A DNA stretch of 32,975 bases from JAZDCJ01 sp036311985 (GTDB lineage Bacteria > Actinomycetota > Actinomycetes > Actinomycetales > Micrococcaceae): NCBI RefSeq assembly GCF_036311985.1, contig NZ_JAZDCJ010000059.1; one strand, written 5' to 3'. The position numbers were made by a program, and so were the translations under genes. The notes below the pieces were generated by a model. That model saw only the letters and a list, made by a program, of their open reading frames with translations. It ran no database searches and was not told where the DNA came from. Below are positions 1 through 7,820 of this stretch, piece after piece (positions within the stretch are counted from its first letter, which is position 1; every line of letters begins with the position of its first letter).

Positions 1-1116
1 TACGACGCGGTGGTCTTCGCGACCGGGGCGATCCGGGACGCGGACCTGAACATCCCCGGGATCGAGCTCGAGGGCTCCTACGGGGCCGCGGACTTCGTGT
101 CCTGGTACGACGGGCACCCGGACGTGGACCGGCACTGGCCGCTGCAGGCGCGCGAGGTCGCGGTGATCGGCAACGGCAACGTGGCCCTGGACGTGGCCCG
201 GGTGCTCTCCAAGCACGCGGATGACCTGCTCTCCACGGAGATCCCGGCGAACGTGTACGAGGGGTTGAAGGCCTCCCCGGTCACGGACGTGCACGTCTTC
301 GGCCGCCGCGGTCCGGCGCAGATCAAGTTCACCCCGCTGGAGCTGCGCGAGCTGAGCCATTCGCGGGATGTGGACATCGTGCTCTACCCGGAGGACTTCG
401 AGTTCGACGCGGCCTCGGACGAGGCGATCAAGACGAACAACCAGGTCAAGACCATGGTGAACACGCTGACGAACTGGCTCGTGGAGGAGCAGGACACGGG
501 GGCCTCGCGGCGCCTGCACCTGCATTTCCTGCACAACCCGGTCGAGGTCCTGGGCGAGGACGGGCGGGTGTCCGGGCTGCGCTTCGAGCGGCAGGAGCTG
601 GACGGCACGGGCAACGTGCGCGGTACGGGGGAGATCGTGGACTACCCGGTCCAGGCCGTGTACCGGGCGATCGGCTACTTCGGCTCCGCCGTCGACGGCG
701 TGGGCTACGACGGTTCCACCGGGACCATCCCCAACGCGGGCGGGCGGGTCCTGGACGATTCCGGGCAGCCCGTGCCCGGGCTCTACGCCACGGGCTGGAT
801 CAAGCGCGGGCCCGTGGGCCTGATCGGCCACACCAAGGGCGACGCCCTCGAGACCATCACCCTCCTGCTCGAGGACGCCGCCTCGCTGGAACCGGCGACC
901 GCACCCGAGGCGGAGGCCATCACGGGGCTCCTGGGCTCGCGCGGCGTCCGCTACACGACGTGGGAGGGCTGGCTGACCCTGGACGCCCACGAGCGCGCGC
1001 TCGGCGAGGCGGCGGGCACGCTGCAGACCGAGGCAGGTCCCGTGACCCGCGAGCGCATCAAGGTGGTCCCGCGCGAGGAGATGGTCGACGCCTCGACGCC
1101 GGCCGTGCGCGCTTAG
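1..1116 (+). CDS. fprA: Ferredoxin-NADP+ reductase, adrenodoxin reductase-like (FprA), 5'-truncated by window edge
   Basis: The frame is open from the first base, so the N-terminal FAD-binding part lies outside the window. FprA-type flavoenzymes pass electrons between NADPH and ferredoxin. Visible are the end of the first Rossmann region (VVFATGA), an NADP-binding GNGNVALDVARVL motif, the GRRGPAQIKFTPLELREL segment typical of adrenodoxin reductase relatives, and the C-terminal FAD-contact region GLYATGWIKRGPVGLIGHTKGDA. About 371 residues are present, and full-length members have about 450. The TAG stop overlaps the -35 of the next transcription unit. FprA is the best fit. The related glutamate synthase small subunit is less likely because of the KFTPLELREL and GWIKRGPVG signatures. 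Confidence 0.9.
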   Translation, partial: YDAVVFATGAIRDADLNIPGIELEGSYGAADFVSWYDGHPDVDRHWPLQAREVAVIGNGNVALDVARVLSKHADDLLSTEIPANVYEGLKASPVTDVHVFGRRGPAQIKFTPLELRELSHSRDVDIVLYPEDFEFDAASDEAIKTNNQVKTMVNTLTNWLVEEQDTGASRRLHLHFLHNPVEVLGEDGRVSGLRFERQELDGTGNVRGTGEIVDYPVQAVYRAIGYFGSAVDGVGYDGSTGTIPNAGGRVLDDSGQPVPGLYATGWIKRGPVGLIGHTKGDALETITLLLEDAASLEPATAPEAEAITGLLGSRGVRYTTWEGWLTLDAHERALGEAAGTLQTEAGPVTRERIKVVPREEMVDASTPAVRA

Positions 1117-1141
1117 CCGCGGGCCGGGCATCGGCTAGACT
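1113..1141 (+). promoter_or_regulatory. Candidate promoter of the ileS T-box transcript
   Basis: A TTAGCC box (1113-1118) lies 17 bp before TAGACT (1136-1141), which matches the actinobacterial TANNNT -10 pattern. Transcription would start near 1148, just before the T-box leader. The -35 overlaps the fprA stop codon. Promoter assignment is inferred from spacing and consensus only. Confidence 0.5.
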
Positions 1142-1147
1142 GGAGAC

Positions 1148-1399
1148 CAACAGCGTCGACCCGGCCATCACCGGCGAGCTTCCGGAAGAACGGTGGGACC
1201 CCGCACGGGGTGCCGGCTACTAGAACCGGACGGGTAAGCCCGTCACAGCAGTCACGAAGCGGCGGCGCGCTCCCTGCACGGGGAGGGCGCTGGCAAGCGG
1301 GGTGGTACCGCGGGACCAGGCGACCGATCGCCCGGGACCGTCCCCGCACGGAGAACGCCCGGCATCCACCCGATGCCTCCGATCCCAGGAACGCCGCCG
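1148..1399 (+). promoter_or_regulatory. T-box riboswitch (tRNA-Ile sensing, translational type) in the ileS leader
   Basis: The leader contains the conserved T-box element GGTGGTACCGCGG (1301-1313), whose TGGT can pair with the free ACCA end of uncharged tRNA. Near the 5' end a very short stem, CCGG (1161-1164) with CCGG (1171-1174), encloses an ATC isoleucine specifier (1167-1169). This is the layout of the ultrashort Stem I leaders known from actinobacterial ileS. No U-tract terminator precedes the gene. The ribosome-binding AGGA (1387-1390) lies near an upstream CCTCC (1376-1380) that could sequester it. Control is therefore probably at translation initiation: uncharged tRNA-Ile frees the binding site. 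The pairing details are read by eye and not folded. Confidence 0.9.
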
Positions 1400-4300
1400 A
1401 TGACCACGTACCCCCAGGCCTCCACCGACCCCCGCTCGAGCACGCCCGCGTCGCCGCGCTTCCCCGACATCGAGGAACGCGTGCTGAAGTACTGGGCCGA
1501 GGACGGCACCTTCCAGGCCTCGATCGACGCGCGCGGCGCCGAGGACAACGAGTTCGTCTTCTACGACGGCCCCCCGTTTGCCAACGGCCTGCCGCACTAC
1601 GGCCACCTGCTGACGGGCTACGTCAAGGACCTCGTCGCCCGCTACCAGACCCAGCGCGGGCGCCGCGTCGAGCGCCGCTTCGGCTGGGACACGCACGGCC
1701 TGCCCGCCGAGCTCGAGGCCATGAAGCAGCTCGGCATGACGGACAAGCAGCAGATCGAGGCCATGGGCATCGACACGTTCAACGACGCGTGCCGCTCCTC
1801 CGTCATGAAGTACGCCGGGGAGTGGCAGGAGTACGTGACCCGCCAGGCCCGCTGGGTGGACTTCGAGAACGACTACAAGACGCTCAACGTCGACTACATG
1901 GAGTCGGTCATCTGGGCGTTCAAGCAGCTGCACGAGAAGGGCCTGACCTATCAGGGCTTCCGCGTCCTGCCGTATTGCTGGAAGGACGAGACCCCGCTGT
2001 CCAACCACGAGCTGCGGATGGACGACGACGTCTACAAGGACGTCCAGGACCAGACCGTGACCGTGACGTTCCCGCTCCTCGCGGGCGAGGGGGAGCTCTC
2101 CCGGCAGCTCGCCGGCGTGCAGGCCCTCGCCTGGACCACGACGCCCTGGACCCTGCCCACCAACCAGGCCCTCGCCGTCGGACCGGACGTGCGCTACGTC
2201 GTCGTCCCCGCCGGCCCGAACGGGGTCAAGGCCTCCGCCGCCACGGGCCGCTTCCTGATCGCCGAGGACCTCCTGGGCGCCTACGCCAAGGATCTGGGGT
2301 ACGACGACGGGGCTGCCGCCGCCGCCGCGGTCGAGTCGGGCCACCTGGGCGCCGAGCTCGAGGGGATCGGCTACGAGCGCCTCTGGGACACCTTCGCCGA
2401 CGCCGGGAAGTACGGCACGGAGCAGGCCTGGCGGATCCTCGTCGCCGACTACGTCACGACGACGGACGGCACGGGCATCGTCCACCAGGCGCCCGCCTAC
2501 GGCGAGGACGACCAGGCGGTCTGCGAGGCCAACGGGATCCCCGTGGTGCTCTCCGTCGACGAGGGAGCGCGCTTCCTGCCCGTCTTCGAGGGCGGGCCGC
2601 TCGCCGACATCGCCGGCGTGCAGGTCTTCGAGGCGAACAAGACGATCATCCGGGTGCTCAAGGACGCCGGCCGGCTGGTCCGCCAGGCCAGCTACGTGCA
2701 CTCCTATCCGCACTGCTGGCGCTGCCGCAACCCCCTGATCTACCGCGCCGTGTCCTCGTGGTACGTCAAGGTGACCCAGTTCAAGGACCGCATGGTCGAG
2801 CTGAACCAGGACATCAACTGGATCCCGGGCAACGTCAAGGACGGCCAGTTCGGCAAGTGGCTCGAGAACGCGCGCGATTGGTCGATCAGCCGCAACCGCT
2901 ACTGGGGCTCGCCGATCCCCGTCTGGGAATCCGACGATCCGCGTTACCCGCGCCGCGAGGTCTACGGTTCGCTCGCCGAGATCGAGGAGGCCTTCGGGAC
3001 CCTGCCGCGCAACCACGCCGGCGAGGTGGACCTGCACCGCCCCTTCATCGACGACCTCGTGCGCCCGAACCCGGACGACCCCACGGGCAAATCCATGATG
3101 CGCCGCGTCGAGGACGTCCTCGACGTCTGGTTCGATTCCGGGTCGATGCCCTATGCCCAGGTGCACTACCCGATGCAGAACAAGGAGTGGTTCGACTCCC
3201 ACAACCCGGCGGACTTCATCGTCGAGTACATCGGGCAGACCCGCGGCTGGTTCTACACGATGCACGTCCTCGCGACGGCGCTGTTCGACCGCCCGGCGTT
3301 CAAGAACGTCATCAGCCACGGGATCGTCCTGGGCTCGGACGGGCAGAAGATGTCCAAGTCGCTGCGCAACTACCCCGACGTCAACGAGGTCCTGGACCGC
3401 GACGGCTCCGATGCGATGCGCTGGTTCCTCATGGCCAGCCCGATCCTGCGCGGCGGCAACCTCGTGGTCACCGAGCAGGGGATCCGCGAGGGCGTGCGCC
3501 AGGTGCTGCTGCCGATGTGGAACGCGTGGCACTTCTTCACGCTCTACACGAACGCCGCCCACGGGGGAGCGGGCTACGCGGCCCGGCTCCGCTACGCCTC
3601 CGACGATCCCCTCGACGCGTACCTCCTGGCCGCTACGGGGCGCCTCGTCCGCCAGAGTACCGAGGCGATGGACGCCTACGAGATCTCCGACGCGTGCGAT
3701 GCCCTGCGCCGCTACATGGACACGCTGACCAATTGGTACATCCGCCGCTCGCGGCAGCGCTTCTTCGACGAGGACACGCAGGCGTTCGACGTGCTCTACA
3801 CGGCACTGGAGACGCTCACGCGCGTCGCCGCGCCGCTGCTGCCGCTCGCGAGCGAGGAGATCTGGCGCGGCCTGACGGGCGGACGCTCGGTGCACCTGGC
3901 CGATTGGCCGGACGCCGGGCTCTTCCCCCAGGACGAGGCCCTCGTGGAGCGCATGGAGCTCACGCGGCGCATCGCCTCCGTCGGCTCCTCGCTGCGCAAG
4001 GCCGCCAAGCTGCGAGTGCGCCTGCCGCTGCAGGGCCTGACCGTCGTCGCGCCGGGCGCGCGGGAGCTCGAGGGGACGTTCGCGGCCGTCGTGGCCGACG
4101 AGCTCAACCTGCGCTCCGTGACGCTCCTGGACGCCTCCGAGGCCGACGCGGGCGAGTTCGGGATCAGCCAGCGGCTCGTGGTCAACGCCCGGGCCGCCGG
4201 CCCGCGCCTGGGCCGCGACGTGCAGCTGGCGATCAAGGGGTCCAAGTCGGGCGACTGGTCGGTCGACGCCGAGGGCTCGGTGGTGTGCGGGGGCCTGGCG

Positions 4301-4687
4301 CTCGAGCCGCACGAGTACACCCTGGAAACGGTCGTGGCGGACGACGCCGGTGCCTCCGTCGCGGCGGCCGTGCTGCCGGGCGGGGGGTTCGTGGTGCTCG
4401 ACACCGAGCTCACCCCCGAGCTCGAGGCGGAAGGCGTCGCGCGCGACGTCGTACGCGCCATCCAGTCCGCGCGCAAGGACGCGGACCTGCGGGTGGCCGA
4501 CCGGATCCGCACCGTCGTCCACGCGGACGCCGCCACCGTGGCGGCCCTGCACGCCAACGCGGCACTCGTCAAGGAGGAGACGCTGAGCGTGGGGCTCGTG
4601 CTGCACGAGTCCGCGGGCGGCGACGTGCGCGTCGAGGTCGAGACCGTCGCGGCCGCCGAGGCCGGCGGAGAGGAGCGCAAGCCGTGA
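1400..4687 (+). CDS. ileS: Isoleucyl-tRNA synthetase
   Basis: This cytoplasmic class I aminoacyl-tRNA synthetase charges tRNA-Ile. The chosen ATG has AGGA 9 nt upstream and gives 1095 residues, usual for the long actinobacterial form. An in-frame ATG at 1373 lacks a binding site. Visible are the HIGH motif as HYGH (residues 66-69), the editing-domain segment TTPWTLPTNQALAV, and KMSKS (650-654) followed by the anticodon-binding C-terminal region. An upstream T-box tuned to isoleucine supports the identity. The stop overlaps the folC start by 4 nt (GTGA), so the two genes are probably translationally coupled. Confidence 0.98.
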   Translation: MTTYPQASTDPRSSTPASPRFPDIEERVLKYWAEDGTFQASIDARGAEDNEFVFYDGPPFANGLPHYGHLLTGYVKDLVARYQTQRGRRVERRFGWDTHGLPAELEAMKQLGMTDKQQIEAMGIDTFNDACRSSVMKYAGEWQEYVTRQARWVDFENDYKTLNVDYMESVIWAFKQLHEKGLTYQGFRVLPYCWKDETPLSNHELRMDDDVYKDVQDQTVTVTFPLLAGEGELSRQLAGVQALAWTTTPWTLPTNQALAVGPDVRYVVVPAGPNGVKASAATGRFLIAEDLLGAYAKDLGYDDGAAAAAAVESGHLGAELEGIGYERLWDTFADAGKYGTEQAWRILVADYVTTTDGTGIVHQAPAYGEDDQAVCEANGIPVVLSVDEGARFLPVFEGGPLADIAGVQVFEANKTIIRVLKDAGRLVRQASYVHSYPHCWRCRNPLIYRAVSSWYVKVTQFKDRMVELNQDINWIPGNVKDGQFGKWLENARDWSISRNRYWGSPIPVWESDDPRYPRREVYGSLAEIEEAFGTLPRNHAGEVDLHRPFIDDLVRPNPDDPTGKSMMRRVEDVLDVWFDSGSMPYAQVHYPMQNKEWFDSHNPADFIVEYIGQTRGWFYTMHVLATALFDRPAFKNVISHGIVLGSDGQKMSKSLRNYPDVNEVLDRDGSDAMRWFLMASPILRGGNLVVTEQGIREGVRQVLLPMWNAWHFFTLYTNAAHGGAGYAARLRYASDDPLDAYLLAATGRLVRQSTEAMDAYEISDACDALRRYMDTLTNWYIRRSRQRFFDEDTQAFDVLYTALETLTRVAAPLLPLASEEIWRGLTGGRSVHLADWPDAGLFPQDEALVERMELTRRIASVGSSLRKAAKLRVRLPLQGLTVVAPGARELEGTFAAVVADELNLRSVTLLDASEADAGEFGISQRLVVNARAAGPRLGRDVQLAIKGSKSGDWSVDAEGSVVCGGLALEPHEYTLETVVADDAGASVAAAVLPGGGFVVLDTELTPELEAEGVARDVVRAIQSARKDADLRVADRIRTVVHADAATVAALHANAALVKEETLSVGLVLHESAGGDVRVEVETVAAAEAGGEERKP

Positions 4688-6042
4688 GCGATGCCGACGC
4701 CTTCTCCGTCCAGAGCGTGTACGCCGAGCTGCTCTCGCGCGCCCCGGAGAACAAGATCGAACCCCGCATGGAGCCCATGCGGCGTGCCATGGAGATCCTC
4801 GGCGAGCCCAACAAGGCCTTCCCGATCATCCATGTGACCGGAACCAACGGGAAGACCTCGACGGCCAGGATCCTGGAGTCGCTCCTGCGCGCCCACGGGC
4901 TGCGCACGGGTCGCTACACGAGCCCCCACCTGGCCTCCGTCACCGAGCGGATCAGCCTCGACGGCGAACCCGTCGCCGACGCCGACTTCGTCCGGATCTG
5001 GGACGAGATCCGCCCGTACCTGCTCATCGTGGACGAGGAGCTCGAGGCGCGGGGCGAGAACCGGCTGACCTACTTCGAGGCCGTCACGGTCCTGGGCTTC
5101 GCGGTGTTCGCCGACGCGCCCGTGGACGTCGCCGTCATCGAGGTGGGCCTCGGCGGCATCACCGACGCCACGAACGTGGGGGACGGGCAGGTCGCCGTCG
5201 TCACGCCGATCTCGCTCGACCACACGGATCTGCTCGGCGACACGGTCGAGGACATCGCCTGGGAGAAGTCCGGGATCATCAAGCCCGGCGGATTCCTGGT
5301 CAGCGCCGCGCAGCCGGCCGCGGCCGCGCAGGTCCTCCTCGACGCCGCCCGCGGGAAGGACGTCCCGTTCCGCTTCGAGGGCGTCGAATTCGGCGTCGAG
5401 GAGCGGACGCTCGCCGTCGGCGGCCAGTCCCTGCGGCTGCGGGGCATCGCGGGGCGCTACGACGAGCTGCTGCTGCCCCTGCACGGAGCCCACCAGGCCC
5501 AGAACGCGGCCGTCGCGGTCGCCGCGCTCGAGGCGTTCCTCGGCGGCGGCGAGCGCGAGCTGAACGCGGAGCTGCTCCGGGAGGGCCTCGCCGAGGCGGC
5601 GAGCCCGGGCCGCCTCGAGGTCGTCCGTTCGGCGCCGACCGTGCTGGTGGACGCCGCGCACAACCCGGACGGCGTCCGGGTCAGCGCCGAGGCCGTCAAG
5701 GAGGCCTTCGGCTTCACGGCCCTCGCCCTCGTCGTCGGGATCCTCGCGGAGAAGGACGCGCCGGCGATGCTCGCGGAGCTGCGGGAGCAGTACGGAGACC
5801 TGGTCCAGGACCTGTGCCTGACCCAGTCGACGTCGCCCCGGGCCGTCCCGGCCGGCGAGCTCGGGCGCTTGGCGCTCGAGGCCGGATGGCCCGAATCGGA
5901 CCTGCACATCACGGAAAAGCTCGACGACGCCCTGGAATGGGCGGTGGGCCGGGCCGAGGCCGGCGGCGACTTCGGGGGCGGCGTGCTCGTCACCGGATCG
6001 ATCACCGTCGTCGCCGAGGCGCGGACGCTGCTGGGAAGGTAG
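4684..6042 (+). CDS. folC: Bifunctional folylpolyglutamate synthase / dihydrofolate synthase
   Basis: FolC is a cytoplasmic Mur-ligase-like ATPase that adds L-glutamate to dihydropteroate and to reduced folates. The GTG start overlaps the ileS stop (GTGA) and has GGAGAGGAG upstream. The same open frame extends far upstream through ileS in another phase and is not coding there. The protein is 452 residues. The P-loop VTGTNGKTSTAR begins near residue 51, followed by RTGRYTSPHL. EVGLGGITDATN and SLDHTDLLGDT are typical of the central domain, and VLVDAAHNPDG marks the start of the C-terminal Mur-ligase domain. It ends 4 nt before the DUF4233 gene, consistent with one operon. Confidence 0.96.
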   Translation: MSDADAFSVQSVYAELLSRAPENKIEPRMEPMRRAMEILGEPNKAFPIIHVTGTNGKTSTARILESLLRAHGLRTGRYTSPHLASVTERISLDGEPVADADFVRIWDEIRPYLLIVDEELEARGENRLTYFEAVTVLGFAVFADAPVDVAVIEVGLGGITDATNVGDGQVAVVTPISLDHTDLLGDTVEDIAWEKSGIIKPGGFLVSAAQPAAAAQVLLDAARGKDVPFRFEGVEFGVEERTLAVGGQSLRLRGIAGRYDELLLPLHGAHQAQNAAVAVAALEAFLGGGERELNAELLREGLAEAASPGRLEVVRSAPTVLVDAAHNPDGVRVSAEAVKEAFGFTALALVVGILAEKDAPAMLAELREQYGDLVQDLCLTQSTSPRAVPAGELGRLALEAGWPESDLHITEKLDDALEWAVGRAEAGGDFGGGVLVTGSITVVAEARTLLGR

Positions 6043-6046
6043 GACC

Positions 6047-6490
6047 ATGGCACGACTCACCAAGGCGCAGCGCGAGTGGCGGCCCGGCATGAAGAAGCCC
6101 CGCCGCTCCGTGCGCACCCTCTTCGCCTCCACGGTGCTGACCCTGGAGGCCTTTGTGGTCCTCTTCGCGACGCTCGGCGTGTTCGGGCTGCACCGCGGGG
6201 CCGTCTCCGCCTGGCTGATCTGGGGGATCGGGCTCGGTCTGGCGCTGTTGTGCCTGGCCACGTGCGCGTTCCTCGGCCGCCCGTTCGGCTACTGGATCGG
6301 CTGGGGCATCCAGGTGCTGCTGGTCGGCGCGGGATTCATCGATCCGTACATGTTCATCGTCGGGGCGCTCTTCGCGGCCGCCTGGTGGTACGCCGTGACC
6401 AAGGGCGGAGCGATCGATGCGGAGAACGCCGAGCGCGACCGTGCGCAGGCCCGCTGGGAAGCGGAGCACCCGGAGGCCGGCTCCGACTAG
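6047..6490 (+). CDS. DUF4233 family membrane protein
   Basis: This 147-residue integral membrane protein has a basic N-terminus (about residues 1-22), about four hydrophobic segments (roughly 23-45, 50-75, 78-95 and 98-116), and a charged C-terminal tail rich in Glu, Arg and Ala. DUF4233 proteins are commonly found directly after folC in actinobacteria, and this one starts 4 nt after the folC stop. No catalytic motif is visible and the function is unknown. The start ATG has AAGGTAGGA upstream (6036-6044). The stop codon overlaps a TAGACT sequence (6488-6493) that could be the -10 of the next gene. Confidence 0.85.
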   Translation: MARLTKAQREWRPGMKKPRRSVRTLFASTVLTLEAFVVLFATLGVFGLHRGAVSAWLIWGIGLGLALLCLATCAFLGRPFGYWIGWGIQVLLVGAGFIDPYMFIVGALFAAAWWYAVTKGGAIDAENAERDRAQARWEAEHPEAGSD

Positions 6491-6534
6491 ACTGGCCGGA
6501 GGAAACCCGACCCCCACCTCAAAGGAGCACGCCC

Positions 6535-6825
6535 ATGTCCGTTGAACGGACCCTTGTCCTGGTCAAGCCCGACGGCGTCGAGCGCCAGCTCACCGGAACG
6601 ATCCTCGCCCGCGTCGAGGCCAAGGGCTACCGGCTCGCGGCCCTCAAGCAGGTCCAGGCCACCCGGGAGCTGCTCGAGCGCCACTACGAGGAGCACGTCG
6701 GCAAGCCCTTCTACGAGCCCCTCGTCGAGTTCATGCTCTCGGGCCCCGTCGTCGCCGCCGTCGTCGTTGTGCGCTCGGGCGTGGACCGGGGTCCGCGTTG
6801 CCTCAGCCGAGGAACATGTTCATAA
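6535..6825 (+). pseudogene. ndk: 3'-truncated nucleoside-diphosphate kinase, catalytic histidine missing
   Basis: NDK transfers the gamma phosphate between nucleoside di- and triphosphates through a phosphohistidine. The first 76 residues are an excellent match: ERTLVLVKPDGVERQLTG at the N-terminus, then EEHVGKPFYEPLVEFMLSGPVVA. Normal bacterial NDK is about 136-140 residues and carries the catalytic His in an NxxHGSD motif near 115-120. Here the family sequence stops after GPVVAAVV (residue 77) and 19 unrelated residues lead to a stop, for 96 residues in all. The lost part holds the catalytic His and several nucleotide-binding residues. The stop overlaps the 3' end of the convergent VKOR gene. 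The start has AAAGGAG upstream and a possible -10 TAGACT at 6488-6493. A deletion of roughly 180 bp or more is the likely cause, and an assembly error is possible. Confidence 0.85.
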
Positions 6826-7399
6826 AGCGGAAGAAGATCGACGCGGCGCACGCCACGATCACGAGCGCCGTGGCCACGCCGGGCCAGCCGGCCGCGGCAC
6901 GGCGCAGCCACGCGGGCGCGGGGAGCACGCCGTGCAGGATGTTCCGGGCCGTCGTGTAGATGAAAAGCGGGATCACCATGAGCCAGACGACGATGCAGTA
7001 GAGGCACAGGACGTTGATCTCGAACAGCGCCTGGTACCAGAGCCATCCGATGAACGCCGCGGCCAGCGTGATCCCGGTCTGGACGCCGATCCAATACCAG
7101 CGGGGGAAACGGGCGCCTGCCGCGAGCGAGACGCCGATCGTCAGGACCACGGCGAAGCCGACGACCCCGATGAAGGGGTTCGGGAAGCCGAACAGGGCGG
7201 CCTGCCAGGTCTGCATGACCGTGCCGCAGGAGACCCAGGGGTTGAGGTCGCAACTCGTCACGTGTGAGGCGTCGCGGTAGAGCTCGAGGCGCTCCAGCAC
7301 GAGGATCACGGACGCGATCCAGGCCACGGCGGCCGTGGCCGCGAGGATGACGCCGAAGGCCTGGTCCCGGGCGAAGCGTGGAAGTTCCGTCGTGGTCAA
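6803..7399 (-). CDS. Vitamin K epoxide reductase (VKOR) family membrane protein
   Basis: VKOR-family proteins are quinone-linked membrane enzymes that reoxidise periplasmic thiol oxidases for disulfide formation in actinobacteria. The start chosen is TTG (7399-7397), with AGGAG 8 nt upstream. Longer frames upstream look non-coding. The 198-residue product has four or five hydrophobic helices, a loop cysteine pair (C50 and C58 in SCDLNPWVSC) and the active-site CxxC (C132LYC135) near the end of a helix. It is convergent with the broken ndk, whose frame overlaps its last codons. A TACACT box on this strand (7457-7452) may be its -10. No fused thioredoxin domain is present, so a separate DsbA-like partner is expected. 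Confidence 0.92.
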   Translation of the reverse strand: MTTTELPRFARDQAFGVILAATAAVAWIASVILVLERLELYRDASHVTSCDLNPWVSCGTVMQTWQAALFGFPNPFIGVVGFAVVLTIGVSLAAGARFPRWYWIGVQTGITLAAAFIGWLWYQALFEINVLCLYCIVVWLMVIPLFIYTTARNILHGVLPAPAWLRRAAAGWPGVATALVIVACAASIFFRFMNMFLG

Positions 7400-7500
7400 G
7401 CGTCTGGCTCCTCGCTCGCGGGCGCCGGAGGACCCCGGCGCGTTCGCCTCCAGTGTATCGACGCCGCGCGTGCCCGGGTCCCGCCGTGCGGGGCCCCGTG

Positions 7501-7820
7501 TGAGATAATGGCCGTGGCCGTCCGTGGATCCACAGTCCAGGGCCGGCCCAGCGACAGGCTTCCAGGCCCGCGGGCGATGCATCGGACCGGCGTGAAGACA
7601 CGACGCCCCTCTCGAATACCGCCGACGGCCGCCGCAACGGAAAGCGGCTTGCCGGGAAAAGCGCCGCTGGTCCAACGGGACGTCCGCACCCCATACGTGG
7701 TGGGTGCCCCCCGGTGGATAGCATCCTGACTTCCGGCGCGCGGAGGCCCTTCAGGCCCCGCCGCCGAACTGAGCGCCCGGCGGGCCCACTGTGGGGGTCG
7801 GCCGGGTAGGAGCATGACCC
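7501..7820 (+). promoter_or_regulatory. Candidate rne promoter and about 305-nt structured 5' leader
   Basis: The 421-bp gap between VKOR and rne has no convincing gene. An extended -10, TGAGATAAT (7501-7509), would start transcription near 7516 and leave a leader of about 305 nt. Several self-complementary stretches are visible, including GTGGATCCAC (7524-7533) and CCCGGC (7776-7781) facing GCCGGG (7801-7806) just before the ribosome-binding TAGGAG (7807-7812). RNase E genes in other bacteria are known to autoregulate through long 5' leaders. The same role here is inference. Confidence 0.45.

Noticed and set aside
1220..4606. 1128-codon open frame antisense to ileS
   Set aside because: It lies opposite a clear ileS, and its His/Val/Arg-rich composition is typical of high-GC antisense frames with no domain.
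6542..7267. Plus-strand frame running through ndk into the VKOR gene
   Set aside because: It is out of frame with ndk and opposite the VKOR gene, which has conserved cysteines and a good start.
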